Shown in pieces: positions 34,343 to 41,747 of a DNA stretch of 64,000 nucleotides (position 1 is the stretch's first letter; the number at the start of each line of letters is the position of its first letter). The translations under genes and the position numbers were made by a program. The stretch comes from Bacteroidales bacterium. Lineage in GTDB: Bacteria > Bacteroidota > Bacteroidia > Bacteroidales > P3. Below the pieces are notes generated by a model that was not told the origin of the DNA, ran no database searches, and saw only the letters and a list, made by a program, of their open reading frames with translations. The stretch is taken from the NCBI GenBank assembly GCA_017455205.1, contig JAFTBM010000022.1, positions 59,296-123,295 on the forward strand, read 5' to 3'.

Positions 34343-35048
34343 TCTTCTCCTCTATGTAACTCCTGGCTCTCGCCAAATCGGCCGCCGTGGTAATCTTGAA
34401 GTTGAGTTCATCGCCCTCCACCACGTGGATAGCCGTACTCTCACAATAGCGACGCACCATCCCACAATCGTCTGTCGCCCACCCGAACCCTTCACTCGCG
34501 GCCTTCTGGTAGGCTTCACGCAGCAGTCGCAGGCGGAACGCTTGAGGCGTCTGTGCAAGCCACATCGTGCGCCGTTCGGGTATCTGGTCTACTATAAATT
34601 CCTCCCCGTCACTCCCCACCGTCCACACTGTGTCTCTACTCGGGACCCCCACTCCCACAGCCTCCCACCGCCGCAGTGCCTCCACCACCCTTCCAATCAC
34701 CGCCGCAGACACCAGTGGCCTCGCTGCATCGTGCAGCAGCAGGTTGCTCTCCACAGCCTCCTCGGCGAAAGCCTCCACGGCGTGAAGCGATGAGAGGTAA
34801 CGCTCACTCCCACCGTCCACTATCTTCTCCAGCTTCCGCCACTTGTTCTCCTCTGCAATGGCCTCCATCCGCTCCCGCCAATCGGGATGCACCACCACCG
34901 CCACCGCATCTATCCCCTCATGCCCATCGAAAGCATCCACAGCCCTCTCCACCACGCTCCTACCCCCCAGCTGTGCAAACTGCTTGGGCAAGGCTATCCC
35001 CATGCGGCGACCTACGCCCCCCGCCATTATCACCGCAATGTTCCTCAC
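34323..35048 (-). CDS. ispD: 2-C-methyl-D-erythritol 4-phosphate cytidylyltransferase
   Basis: 241 residues, GTG start overlapping the stop of the upstream membrane protein gene (GTGA). Third enzyme of the MEP isoprenoid pathway. The nucleotidyltransferase motif MAGGVGRRMG, LLHDAARPLV, GVPSRDTVW, RRTMWLAQTPQAF and WATDDCGMV are conserved. The 20-bp overlap with kdsA indicates coupled translation. CDP-ribitol synthetases are similar, but the context gives no reason to prefer them. Confidence 0.9.
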   Translation of the reverse strand: MRNIAVIMAGGVGRRMGIALPKQFAQLGGRSVVERAVDAFDGHEGIDAVAVVVHPDWRERMEAIAEENKWRKLEKIVDGGSERYLSSLHAVEAFAEEAVESNLLLHDAARPLVSAAVIGRVVEALRRWEAVGVGVPSRDTVWTVGSDGEEFIVDQIPERRTMWLAQTPQAFRLRLLREAYQKAASEGFGWATDDCGMVRRYCESTAIHVVEGDELNFKITTAADLARARSYIEEKNDEKQC

Positions 35049-35536
35049 TGCATCCGCTTATAAACCAATGCAAACAAGCCACACCAAGCCACTGCCACAC
35101 CGACCTGCACCCACCATTCCGTACCCACCAGTGCCACCGAGCTTATCAGCACCGCCTTCAGCCCGTAGTACACTCCTTTGCCGACCACCACCGCAGCCAT
35201 CACAGCCGCCAGTGGCTTCCATCGGCCATTCAATTCACCCCACACCGCGGCCACCGTCAGCAGCTCTGCCGCCATACAGACCGCCTTCATCCCCACCGGC
35301 ATCCCCACCACCAGCCAACTCGCCAACGGCAGCAACACCGCCATCACCACTCCGTTACGCCAACCGCCACGCCCAAGCATCGAAGCCAGCAGCAGCGCCA
35401 GCATCGGATTCAACTTGTAGAGTGGAAACGCCAGCGCGTGCGACACCATCGGCACCACACACGCCAACGCCAGCAGTGCAGCATCCATAGCCACCGTCCG
35501 CCCTACCGACCTGCGAAAATAACTAATCTGTTCCAT
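35045..35536 (-). CDS. Small integral membrane protein resembling an ECF transporter S component
   Basis: 163 residues from the ATG at 35536 (eight residues further upstream are possible). About five to six hydrophobic helices. The order (FPLYKLNPMLALLLASMLGRGGWRNGVVMAVLLPLASWLVVGMPVGMKAVCMAAELLTVAAVWG) has the shape of ECF substrate-binding subunits, with the P..K..PM turn, the small-residue helices and a late acidic Glu. No ECF ATPase or T subunit is nearby, so a specific substrate cannot be proposed. It begins the ispD-kdsA-kdsD transcript. The assignment is tentative. Confidence 0.5.
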   Translation of the reverse strand: MEQISYFRRSVGRTVAMDAALLALACVVPMVSHALAFPLYKLNPMLALLLASMLGRGGWRNGVVMAVLLPLASWLVVGMPVGMKAVCMAAELLTVAAVWGELNGRWKPLAAVMAAVVVGKGVYYGLKAVLISSVALVGTEWWVQVGVAVAWCGLFALVYKRMQ

Positions 35537-35600
35537 ATCAGCGTCTATTCTATTGTCCATTCATCTATTCTCCACAATCCAATCAACCCCAATCTCGTTG

Positions 35601-35608
35601 CAAAATTA
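35601..35608 (-). promoter_or_regulatory. -7 box of the ispD-kdsA-kdsD operon
   Basis: The minus strand reads TAATTTTG about 65 bp upstream of the first start codon. Confidence 0.6.
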
Positions 35609-35717
35609 CACATTTTTTGTCGCCCAATGAAATAAAAAAACATAACACTTCGTTTCTCAAACAAATAATGCGTCCGCACCCCGTGTGCCGCCGCACCCCA
35701 ACACCAACACCCAAGCC

Positions 35718-36764
35718 ATGAAAAGACACCACCTCCTCCTTGCCGCAGCCAGCCTGCTCATCCTCGGCACCGCCGCGGCTCAAAACCAAGTGGACAACCA
35801 GGGTCGCCGACAAGGCCACTGGATGCGTACCGACAAAGACGGCTCCAAAATCTTTGAAGGCGACTTCGTCGACGGCCTTGAGACTGGCACCTTCACCTAC
35901 TACTACCCCGACGGCACTATCCGCATCCGCAACACCTTCACCACTCCAGGCCGCATCTGCACCCACGAAGCCTATGATGAGCAAGGTCGCCTCCTCGCCC
36001 GCGGCACCTACAACCAACGCAACCGCCACGGCCAATGGCAGTTCTTCGCCACCGACGGCCACCTCGTCAAGGAAGCCACCTACAATATGGGCGTCAAAGA
36101 AGGTCTCCACGTCATCTACACCCCCTCGGGCGACACCGCCGAATCCACCCACTGGCTCAACGGCCACCGCCACGGACGCTGGTGGAAACGCCTCATCGGA
36201 CAAGGCTACATCACCGCCACCTACAACAACGGCGGTGTGGAAGGCACCCTCGTCGAATACGACGACCAAGGCCACCTCGCCCGCCGCAGCCTCTACCACA
36301 ACGGCTTCAAGCACGGCCTCACCCAACGCTTCGAGGCCGACACCCTCACCGTCGAAGAAACCTGGCACAACGGCACCCTCACCGACCGCCGCATCCGCCT
36401 CCTCACCCCCAACCCACAATTCATCTCCGTCCTCGACATCGTCTGCCTCACCCCCAAAGGCAAATCCAAAACCCTGCTCTTCCTCCGCGACGGCACCACC
36501 CTCGAAGCCCTCGAACCCTCCGAGACCATCTACGACCGCCTCGGCACCGAGTTCTTCGTCTCCGCCAACCGCAAAAACCGCGTCATGGTCGACTTCCACT
36601 CCGTCCAAGCAGCCTCCACCGACTCCGAAGGGCGCGACATCCTCATCCTCGAACCCCAGCCCCCCTTCCCCATCTACCTCGACGAGGACGGCCTCAAAAT
36701 GGTGCGCAGCCGCCAATACCAAGACCACTCGCCACTCGACCAAATGCTCGACCAAACAAACTAA
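35718..36764 (+). CDS. Exported MORN/YwqK-type repeat protein
   Basis: 348 residues from the ATG giving the signal peptide MKRHHLLLAAASLLILGTAAA. At least six degenerate MORN/YwqK repeats of about 23 residues (GRRQGHWMRTDKDGSKIFEGDFVDGLETGTFTYYYPDG, GQWQFFATDGHLVKEATYNMGVKEG and similar) occupy residues ~20-235; the last ~110 residues are a separate region (RIRLLTPNPQFISVLDIVCL...) ending near LDQMLDQTN. YwqK-like proteins were named as antitoxin components, but most Bacteroidetes members are unassigned envelope proteins. Codon use is extremely C-rich at third positions. mtaB follows 50 bp downstream. Confidence 0.78.
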   Translation: MKRHHLLLAAASLLILGTAAAQNQVDNQGRRQGHWMRTDKDGSKIFEGDFVDGLETGTFTYYYPDGTIRIRNTFTTPGRICTHEAYDEQGRLLARGTYNQRNRHGQWQFFATDGHLVKEATYNMGVKEGLHVIYTPSGDTAESTHWLNGHRHGRWWKRLIGQGYITATYNNGGVEGTLVEYDDQGHLARRSLYHNGFKHGLTQRFEADTLTVEETWHNGTLTDRRIRLLTPNPQFISVLDIVCLTPKGKSKTLLFLRDGTTLEALEPSETIYDRLGTEFFVSANRKNRVMVDFHSVQAASTDSEGRDILILEPQPPFPIYLDEDGLKMVRSRQYQDHSPLDQMLDQTN

Positions 36765-36814
36765 CCCCCACCTTCCACCATTCACCGCTCTCCCCATTCC
36801 CTCCCCCTAAAGAG

Positions 36815-38146
36815 ATGCGCATCGCCGCCCACACCCTCGGCTGCAAACTCAACTACGCCGAGACCTCCGACCTCCTACGCCGCATCGCCGCCAGCGGCCA
36901 CACCATCGTCGACTTCTCCCAAACCGCCGACCTCTACCTCATCAACACCTGCACCGTCACCGCCACCGCCGAGAAGAAGTGCCGCAACGCCATCAGCCAA
37001 GCCCACCGCACCAACCCCGAAGCCCAAATAGCCGTCGTCGGCTGCTTCGCCCAGGTGGCCGCTGAACAGCTCAAGCAGCTCCCCGGCGTCAGCCTCGTGC
37101 TCGGCAACGACCGCAAACACCTCCTCCCAGCACTCCTCCAAAATCAGGAAACTCTGAATAATCAGAATACTCCGATTAATCCGAGTATTCAGAGTAATCC
37201 GATTAATCCGAGCAATCCGATTAATCAGCCCCCCCAACCCCTCTCCCCCTTCACCCCTCAGTACTCCCTCGGCGACCGCACCCGCTCCTTCCTCAAAATC
37301 CAGGACGGCTGCGACTACTTCTGCACCTACTGTGCCATCCCTCTCGCCCGCGGACGCTCCCGCTCGGCCACCATAGCCAGCACCCTCCATGCCGCTCGCG
37401 AAATAGCCCGAAGCGGTGCCCGCGAAATAGTCCTCACTGGCGTCAATACCGGCACCTTCGGCCTCCACAACGGCGAGACCCTCCTCGACCTCCTACGCGC
37501 ACTCGACACCATCGAAGGCATCGCTCGCTACCGCATCTCCTCCATCGAACCCAACCTCCTCACCCCCGACATCATCAGCTTCATCGCCTCCAGCCGTGCC
37601 TTCCTCCCCCACTTCCACATCCCACTCCAAGCCGGCTCCGACCACGTGCTCCAACTCATGCACCGCCGCTACACCACCGCCCTCTACCGCGAAAAGGCCG
37701 AACTCATCCACCGCCTCATGCCCGATGCCTGCATCGCAGCCGACATCCTCGCCGGCTTCAACGGCGAGACCGAACCCGAATTCCGCTCCACACTCCAATT
37801 CCTCTCCTCCCTCCCCATCGCCTACCTCCACGTCTTCACCTACAGCGACCGCCCTGGCACCGCAGCCCTCCGCCTCCCAGAAAAAATACCCGTCGCCGTC
37901 CGCCACGAACACACCGCCCGCCTCCTCGCGCTCTCCGCCCGCCTCCACCGCTCGTTCCTCAACTCGCAAATGGGCCAGAGCCGCCCCGTCCTCTGGGAAT
38001 CCTCCCCCCACGGGCACCTCATGCACGGCCTCACCGACAACTACATCCGCCTCGCCACTCCCTACGACCCCACCCTCATCAACACCATCCAAACCCTCAC
38101 CCTCACCCCCTCCCTCCTCGCCGACCCCTCGGATTTCTCTGACTAA
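36815..38146 (+). CDS. mtaB: tRNA (N6-threonylcarbamoyladenosine(37)-C2)-methylthiotransferase MtaB-like, with repeat insert
   Basis: 443 residues. UPF0004 domain (1-100) with cluster cysteines C10 (HTLGCKLNYAE), C46 (INTCTVT) and C75-76 region (VVGCFAQ); radical SAM CxxxCxxC in DGCDYFCTYCAIPLARG (about 165-180); TRAM-like end. The HTLGCKLN start assigns it to the MtaB/YqeV branch, which makes ms2t6A37. Between the first two domains (residues ~110-140) is a run of N, P, I and S encoded by a 9-nt DNA repeat (37141-37230) that homologues lack; a second array of the same type overlaps the stop codon. The long frame upstream of 36815 is not part of the gene: MRIAAHTLGCKLN is the normal N-terminus. 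Confidence 0.92.
   Translation: MRIAAHTLGCKLNYAETSDLLRRIAASGHTIVDFSQTADLYLINTCTVTATAEKKCRNAISQAHRTNPEAQIAVVGCFAQVAAEQLKQLPGVSLVLGNDRKHLLPALLQNQETLNNQNTPINPSIQSNPINPSNPINQPPQPLSPFTPQYSLGDRTRSFLKIQDGCDYFCTYCAIPLARGRSRSATIASTLHAAREIARSGAREIVLTGVNTGTFGLHNGETLLDLLRALDTIEGIARYRISSIEPNLLTPDIISFIASSRAFLPHFHIPLQAGSDHVLQLMHRRYTTALYREKAELIHRLMPDACIAADILAGFNGETEPEFRSTLQFLSSLPIAYLHVFTYSDRPGTAALRLPEKIPVAVRHEHTARLLALSARLHRSFLNSQMGQSRPVLWESSPHGHLMHGLTDNYIRLATPYDPTLINTIQTLTLTPSLLADPSDFSD
37141..37230 (+). repeat. 9-nt TCCGATTAA-type array inside mtaB
   Basis: About nine consecutive 9-nt units (TCCGATTAA, TCCGAGTAT, TCAGAGTAA and variants) in phase with the codons, giving three residues per unit. Far more AT-rich than the surrounding gene. 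Confidence 0.9.
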
Positions 38147-38230
38147 TCAGAGCATTCTGATTAATCGGAGTACTCTGAATAATCAGAGTATTCAGAGTAC
38201 TCCGATTATTCAGAGTACTCCGATTATTCC
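38139..38230 (+). repeat. Second 9-nt array of the same family at the mtaB stop
   Basis: Units such as AATCAGAGC, AATCGGAGT, AATCAGAGT and ACTCCGATT in a 9-nt period over the last codons of mtaB and about 80 bp beyond. Several arms are mutually complementary (GAGTACTC, CTCTGAATAATCAGAG), so hairpins can form and it may serve as a terminator. Confidence 0.88.
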
Positions 38231-38325
38231 AATTTTTCTACCTCCCAAACCTCCTAATTCCTACCTCTTTATGCTTTCTCCTCTTTCCTAACTCTTTCCC
38301 TCCTCTTTATCGACTCTTAAAAAAA

Positions 38326-38341
38326 ACTTACCTCGGTAAGT
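38326..38341. promoter_or_regulatory. 16-bp perfect palindrome upstream of the DUF6266 gene
   Basis: ACTTACC-TC-GGTAAGT lies 76 bp before the DUF6266 start, following a run of A. It could be an operator; no factor is known. Confidence 0.5.
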
Positions 38342-38416
38342 ACTAAATAAGCGAAGGTAACGTTAAGGTGAGAAGAAAGTAAATTGCAAGTCGCATCACA
38401 ATCAAACACAGAGACT

Positions 38417-39208
38417 ATGGCACGACAGGAAAATGGCATCAACGGAGGCTACCGCGGCAGCGTGGGGACGGTTACGGGCTACCAGTGGCGCGGGATATGG
38501 TGCCTCAGGGCACGGCAGCAGCGGATAAGCAATCCGCAGACGGCACTGCAGCAGGGGCATCGAGCGGCATTCCGCGAGCGGGTGCAGCTGGCTTCACGGT
38601 TCGGACGGGTGGCCTACAAGGGATTTCACAAGGTGGTGGAGCAGCGCGGGATGACGGAGCAGAACTACTTCATCAAGTGCAACCGCGCAGCATTCAGCGA
38701 GGTGGAGGGTTCGCTGGCGGTAGACTGGCGGCAGCTGAAGGTGGGCGAGGGACCCGTAGCGCCAGTGGGATTCGCAGCAGCGCAGACGGAGGGTACGGAA
38801 GGAGTGGTAAGCGTTGGTTTCGAGAAAAATCCCACACACGGTAGGGCCAGTGGCGACGACGATGTCTACCTCTATGCCTACTGCCCAGGGGCAGGTTGGG
38901 GAGTGCTTTCGCAGCCGGTGCAGCGGCGGTCGGGACGGGTGAGCTTGACGCTTCCCGACGAGTGGTCGGGGCAATCGGTACACCTCTACGGGCTGGTGTG
39001 CGACTATGCAGGGCGCAGTTCGGAGTCGGCCTATATTGAATGGAATGAGGCCGATAGCGGGCCCGAGGCCGAGATAGCCGAGGTGGCTGAAGGAGGGTTG
39101 CTCGGTGCTTCGGCTGTCGGGTCAGGGGTAGCGGACGAAGCCGAGGGGATTAATGCCCAAGTGGAGCCAACGGCCAGGCCGCCGATTGGGGGTGGCGGCG
39201 GGCTATAG
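38417..39208 (+). CDS. DUF6266-family protein
   Basis: 263 residues from the ATG at 38417 (a TTG 11 codons upstream is ignored). The N-terminus MARQENGINGGYRGSVGTVTGYQWRGIWCLRAR matches the start of DUF6266 (G-x-GG-x-GxVG-x-x-x-G-x-x-W-[KR]-G), a Bacteroidetes family of unknown function. The middle (VYLYAYCPGAGWGV, RSGRVSLTLPDEWSGQSVHLYGLVCDYAGRSSESAYI) looks like a beta-sandwich. The last ~45 residues are Ala/Glu/Gly-rich, ending in a polyglycine run, and may be a linker. No signal peptide. Its end overlaps the convergent gene by 6 bp. Confidence 0.7.
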   Translation: MARQENGINGGYRGSVGTVTGYQWRGIWCLRARQQRISNPQTALQQGHRAAFRERVQLASRFGRVAYKGFHKVVEQRGMTEQNYFIKCNRAAFSEVEGSLAVDWRQLKVGEGPVAPVGFAAAQTEGTEGVVSVGFEKNPTHGRASGDDDVYLYAYCPGAGWGVLSQPVQRRSGRVSLTLPDEWSGQSVHLYGLVCDYAGRSSESAYIEWNEADSGPEAEIAEVAEGGLLGASAVGSGVADEAEGINAQVEPTARPPIGGGGGL

Positions 39209-39616
39209 GCTTCGGGGCGAGAAGTCGATGATGACGTAGGATTCGTCGAAGCGGATGTCGCGCAAGGTGATGCGCTCAAGGAGCGACCCTGCCTGTGCAC
39301 TCTGGCTCAAGCGGAGGAGGATGCGGTTTCCGTCGAGGCATTCGATGAGCTCGCCGCCTGGACGGTTTTTGGCCATGCCGATGGCTTGGCGGACGAGGAA
39401 ATCAATACCCGCACCGCCGGAGTAGGAGAGGTAGATGTCGGAGTCGACGATTTGGTCGACGGTGATGTCGAGGCCGACAGATGCGGTTTTGAAGAGGACG
39501 TTGACCTCGTAGTCCAGCCGCAGGGTGTGCGGTCCGCCGAAAGAGAGCGGTAGGGAACGCCCAGTGTGGTTTTCGATGAGGGTTGAGATTTCCTGATAGG
39601 TGAGTCGAAGTTCCAT
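39203..39616 (-). CDS. Conserved-looking hypothetical protein downstream of LytTR gene
   Basis: 137 residues, soluble, mixed alpha/beta, no signal or membrane segment. It begins MELRLTYQEISTLIENHTGRSLPLSF and has regular strands (LRLDYEVNVLFKTASVGLDITVDQIV, DIYLSYSGGAGIDFLVRQAIG). I do not recognise the family. It starts 24 bp after the stop of the LytTR regulator on the same strand, so the pair is very likely one transcript, and it overlaps the convergent DUF6266 gene by 6 bp. It may be an effector or modulator linked to the regulator. Confidence 0.7.
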   Translation of the reverse strand: MELRLTYQEISTLIENHTGRSLPLSFGGPHTLRLDYEVNVLFKTASVGLDITVDQIVDSDIYLSYSGGAGIDFLVRQAIGMAKNRPGGELIECLDGNRILLRLSQSAQAGSLLERITLRDIRFDESYVIIDFSPRSL

Positions 39617-39640
39617 AGAACAAGTGGGTTAGATAATAAT

Positions 39641-40549
39641 TCAATCGCTGATGGGGTCGGGATGGGTGAGGGAGGCGAAGTGGTCGGTGATGAGGTCGGC
39701 GTAGTTTTTGGAGACGGGGATGGTGCGGGAGGTGTGGTTGAGTTCGAGGACGAGCCCTTGGGATTCCTTTCGGATGAGGTGGACATTGTCCACATTGACC
39801 ATAAAGCCGCGGTGGCAGCGGACGAGGGGTGTGTCGGCGAAGTGGGTTTCGAGGCTCTTCATGGAGTTGAAGAGGAGGAGGGTGGCTTCGGTGTCATCGT
39901 TGATATAGTGGATATTGACATAGTTGTCGGCGGCTTCGAGGTAGAGGACGTTGCTGCTTTTGGTAGAGAGGGCGAGGTGGCCGGCCTTATTGAAGAAATT
40001 GAAGACGCGGTCGGCGGCTGGGGTGGCAATGGCACTTTGTTTTTCGAGGAGCTGCTGGGTGTGAAGGAGTTCGGTCTTGGCTTCGCCGAGTTGGAAGATG
40101 AGGAACGAGATGATGTAGGGGATGATTTGCAGGACGAGGTAGCCGATGGCGACCATGGTTACCAGTGGGGTGAGGCGGAGGGTTCCACCGCCACTTATAG
40201 CCCAGAGGGTGAGGGTGATAATGGAGGTGCAGAAGAGTAGCTCGATGATGAGCCAGATGTAGTAGGTGGCGTGTTGAAGCATTCGGCGGCGGTGGAATAG
40301 GAGAAGCAGGAAGCGACTGAAAGTGAGCAAAATAAATCCGATGGCGAAGCAGATGGCCGCGACACCGAGGGGCGACATAGAGTTGCGCTGGTCGATATAG
40401 TTAAAGAGGGCAGTCGGGTTGCCGAAGACGAGGAGGAGGATAGTGAAAGCGCTGGTGAGTGCGAGAAAGAGGAAAACGGAGTCGCGGTGGCCCAAAAAGC
40501 GGATGGTGGCGGGTAGGTTTTCGGGTTGGTGAACGATTGTTGAGGTCAT
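39641..40549 (-). CDS. Membrane-anchored LytTR-domain transcription regulator
   Basis: 302 residues from the ATG at 40549. Four predicted transmembrane helices (about 27-48, 62-84, 100-124, 130-160), a short coiled-coil (LGEAKTELLHTQQLLEKQS), then a LytTR DNA-binding domain (about 195-295: VLYLEAADNYVNIHYINDDTEATLLLFNSMKSLETHF..LVRCHRGFMVNVDNVHLI..ISVSKNYADLI). No receiver domain, so signals must reach it through the membrane part. Three 20-bp-phased 10-mers sit at its own start/promoter, suggesting autoregulation. Divergent from the fatty-acid operon. Confidence 0.88.
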   Translation of the reverse strand: MTSTIVHQPENLPATIRFLGHRDSVFLFLALTSAFTILLLVFGNPTALFNYIDQRNSMSPLGVAAICFAIGFILLTFSRFLLLLFHRRRMLQHATYYIWLIIELLFCTSIITLTLWAISGGGTLRLTPLVTMVAIGYLVLQIIPYIISFLIFQLGEAKTELLHTQQLLEKQSAIATPAADRVFNFFNKAGHLALSTKSSNVLYLEAADNYVNIHYINDDTEATLLLFNSMKSLETHFADTPLVRCHRGFMVNVDNVHLIRKESQGLVLELNHTSRTIPVSKNYADLITDHFASLTHPDPISD

Positions 40550-40550
40550 A

Positions 40551-40600
40551 TTTCGCCCAATATTTGTATTTTTCGCCCAAAATAACAGCATTTGGCCAAA
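40551..40600. promoter_or_regulatory. Phased direct repeats, candidate LytTR operator
   Basis: TTTCGCCCAA occurs at 40551-40560 and exactly again at 40571-40580. A related TTTGGCCAAA follows at 40591-40600. The 20-bp period (two helical turns) in front of a LytTR gene is the arrangement LytTR dimers bind. Confidence 0.6.
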
Positions 40601-40681
40601 AATATTTTGATTTTTACAGAAATTAACTTTTTGTTTTTGGGGGGAAGCCGTTTTTTTGCAACCGAATTAATGAAAATTAAG

Positions 40682-40702
40682 AAAAAGGCATAAAGCCTTT
40701 TT
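40682..40702. promoter_or_regulatory. Hairpin in the fabH leader (possible attenuator)
   Basis: AAAAAGGC (40682-40689) pairs with GCCTTTTT (40695-40702) around a short loop and is T-rich at its 3' side on both strands. It sits 49 bp before fabH. It may end minus-strand read-in or attenuate the fatty-acid operon. Confidence 0.5.
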
Positions 40703-40750
40703 GAAAGGGGATTATGCCGCACTACGGAAAACACAACTAAAACAGACCTA

Positions 40751-41713
40751 ATGAACATTCTTGGAACAGGAAGTGCAGTGCCCCGGCTGACAGTGAGCAA
40801 CGACATGCTGTCGGACTATGTGGACACGAGCGATGAATGGATTACCACGCGCACGGGCATCAAGACGCGGCAGATCATCACCGACGAGCGGTTTGAGGAC
40901 TTGGCCGCCTTGGCTGCCGAGCGAGCCATCCAGGCAGCCGGATTGGTGCCGGAGGATATTGACTTCATTATCTGCCACAACGTGTGCAACGTCTATGTAA
41001 CGCCCTCGCTGGCCAGCTTGGTGCAGGGTGCATTGGGGATTAAAGGCCCCAATTGTCCGACGATGGACATCAACTCGGCCTGTGCGGGTTTCGTCTACGG
41101 GCTTGACATCTGCGATGCTTTCCTCCAGACAGGCAAGGCGAGCAAGATACTCTACGTCTGCGCCGAAGAGGTTACGCGGATGGTGGATTGGACGCAGCGT
41201 GAGACTTGTGTGCTCTTTGGCGATGCGGCTGGTGCGATGGTGCTTGGCCCGGGCGACAACTACCTGGCCAGCAAGCTCACATCCACACCGATGCCCGACG
41301 TCATCTACTACCGTCTGCCCTGCGAGCCCACACCGTTTGAGACGGGCGAGGGCATCGACACCCACATGCCCATGCAGCTCAAAGGGAGGGAGGTGTTTCG
41401 GATGGCCGTCAATTCGGCACAGCGCGACATCAAGGACGTGGTGGCCAAGGCTGGGTTGAAGCTTGAGGACATCGACCACTACCTGCTCCACCAGGCAAAC
41501 CTGCGCATAGTGGATGCCATCAAGCAGACCTTCGACCTGCCCGAGGAGCGGTTCCACACCAACATCCAGCGGCGGGGCAACACCTCGTCGGCCAGCATCC
41601 CAGTGTTGCTGGACGAGGTGGTGCGCGAGGGGAAGGTAAAACGGGGCGACTTGATGGTGTTCAACGGCTTCGGTGCGGGTTTTGTTACCAGTGCAGCGGT
41701 GGTGAGATATTAA
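40751..41713 (+). CDS. fabH: 3-oxoacyl-ACP synthase III
   Basis: 320 residues. Starts fatty-acid elongation by condensing an acyl-CoA with malonyl-ACP. The catalytic triad is complete: C111 (DINSACAGFVYG), H247 (LLHQAN) and N277 (RRGNTSSAS). The TTRTGIKTR segment (32-40) binds the CoA phosphate. First gene of a fabH-fabF-fabZ-fabG run; the preceding region holds a hairpin leader and the LytTR operator candidate. Confidence 0.95.
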   Translation: MNILGTGSAVPRLTVSNDMLSDYVDTSDEWITTRTGIKTRQIITDERFEDLAALAAERAIQAAGLVPEDIDFIICHNVCNVYVTPSLASLVQGALGIKGPNCPTMDINSACAGFVYGLDICDAFLQTGKASKILYVCAEEVTRMVDWTQRETCVLFGDAAGAMVLGPGDNYLASKLTSTPMPDVIYYRLPCEPTPFETGEGIDTHMPMQLKGREVFRMAVNSAQRDIKDVVAKAGLKLEDIDHYLLHQANLRIVDAIKQTFDLPEERFHTNIQRRGNTSSASIPVLLDEVVREGKVKRGDLMVFNGFGAGFVTSAAVVRY

Positions 41714-41747
41714 AGATAGCATATATAAAAAAGAAAAAAATCACGTT

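Noticed and set aside
36035-36814. Upstream extension of mtaB into the MORN-protein gene
   Set aside because: The frame is open only because of C-rich codon bias and reads as Pro/Arg/His-rich noise. MtaB starts with MRIAAHTLGCKLN at 36815.
37141-37230. CRISPR-like array in mtaB
   Set aside because: Units are 9 nt without spacers, so this is a short tandem repeat and not a CRISPR. No cas genes are in the window.
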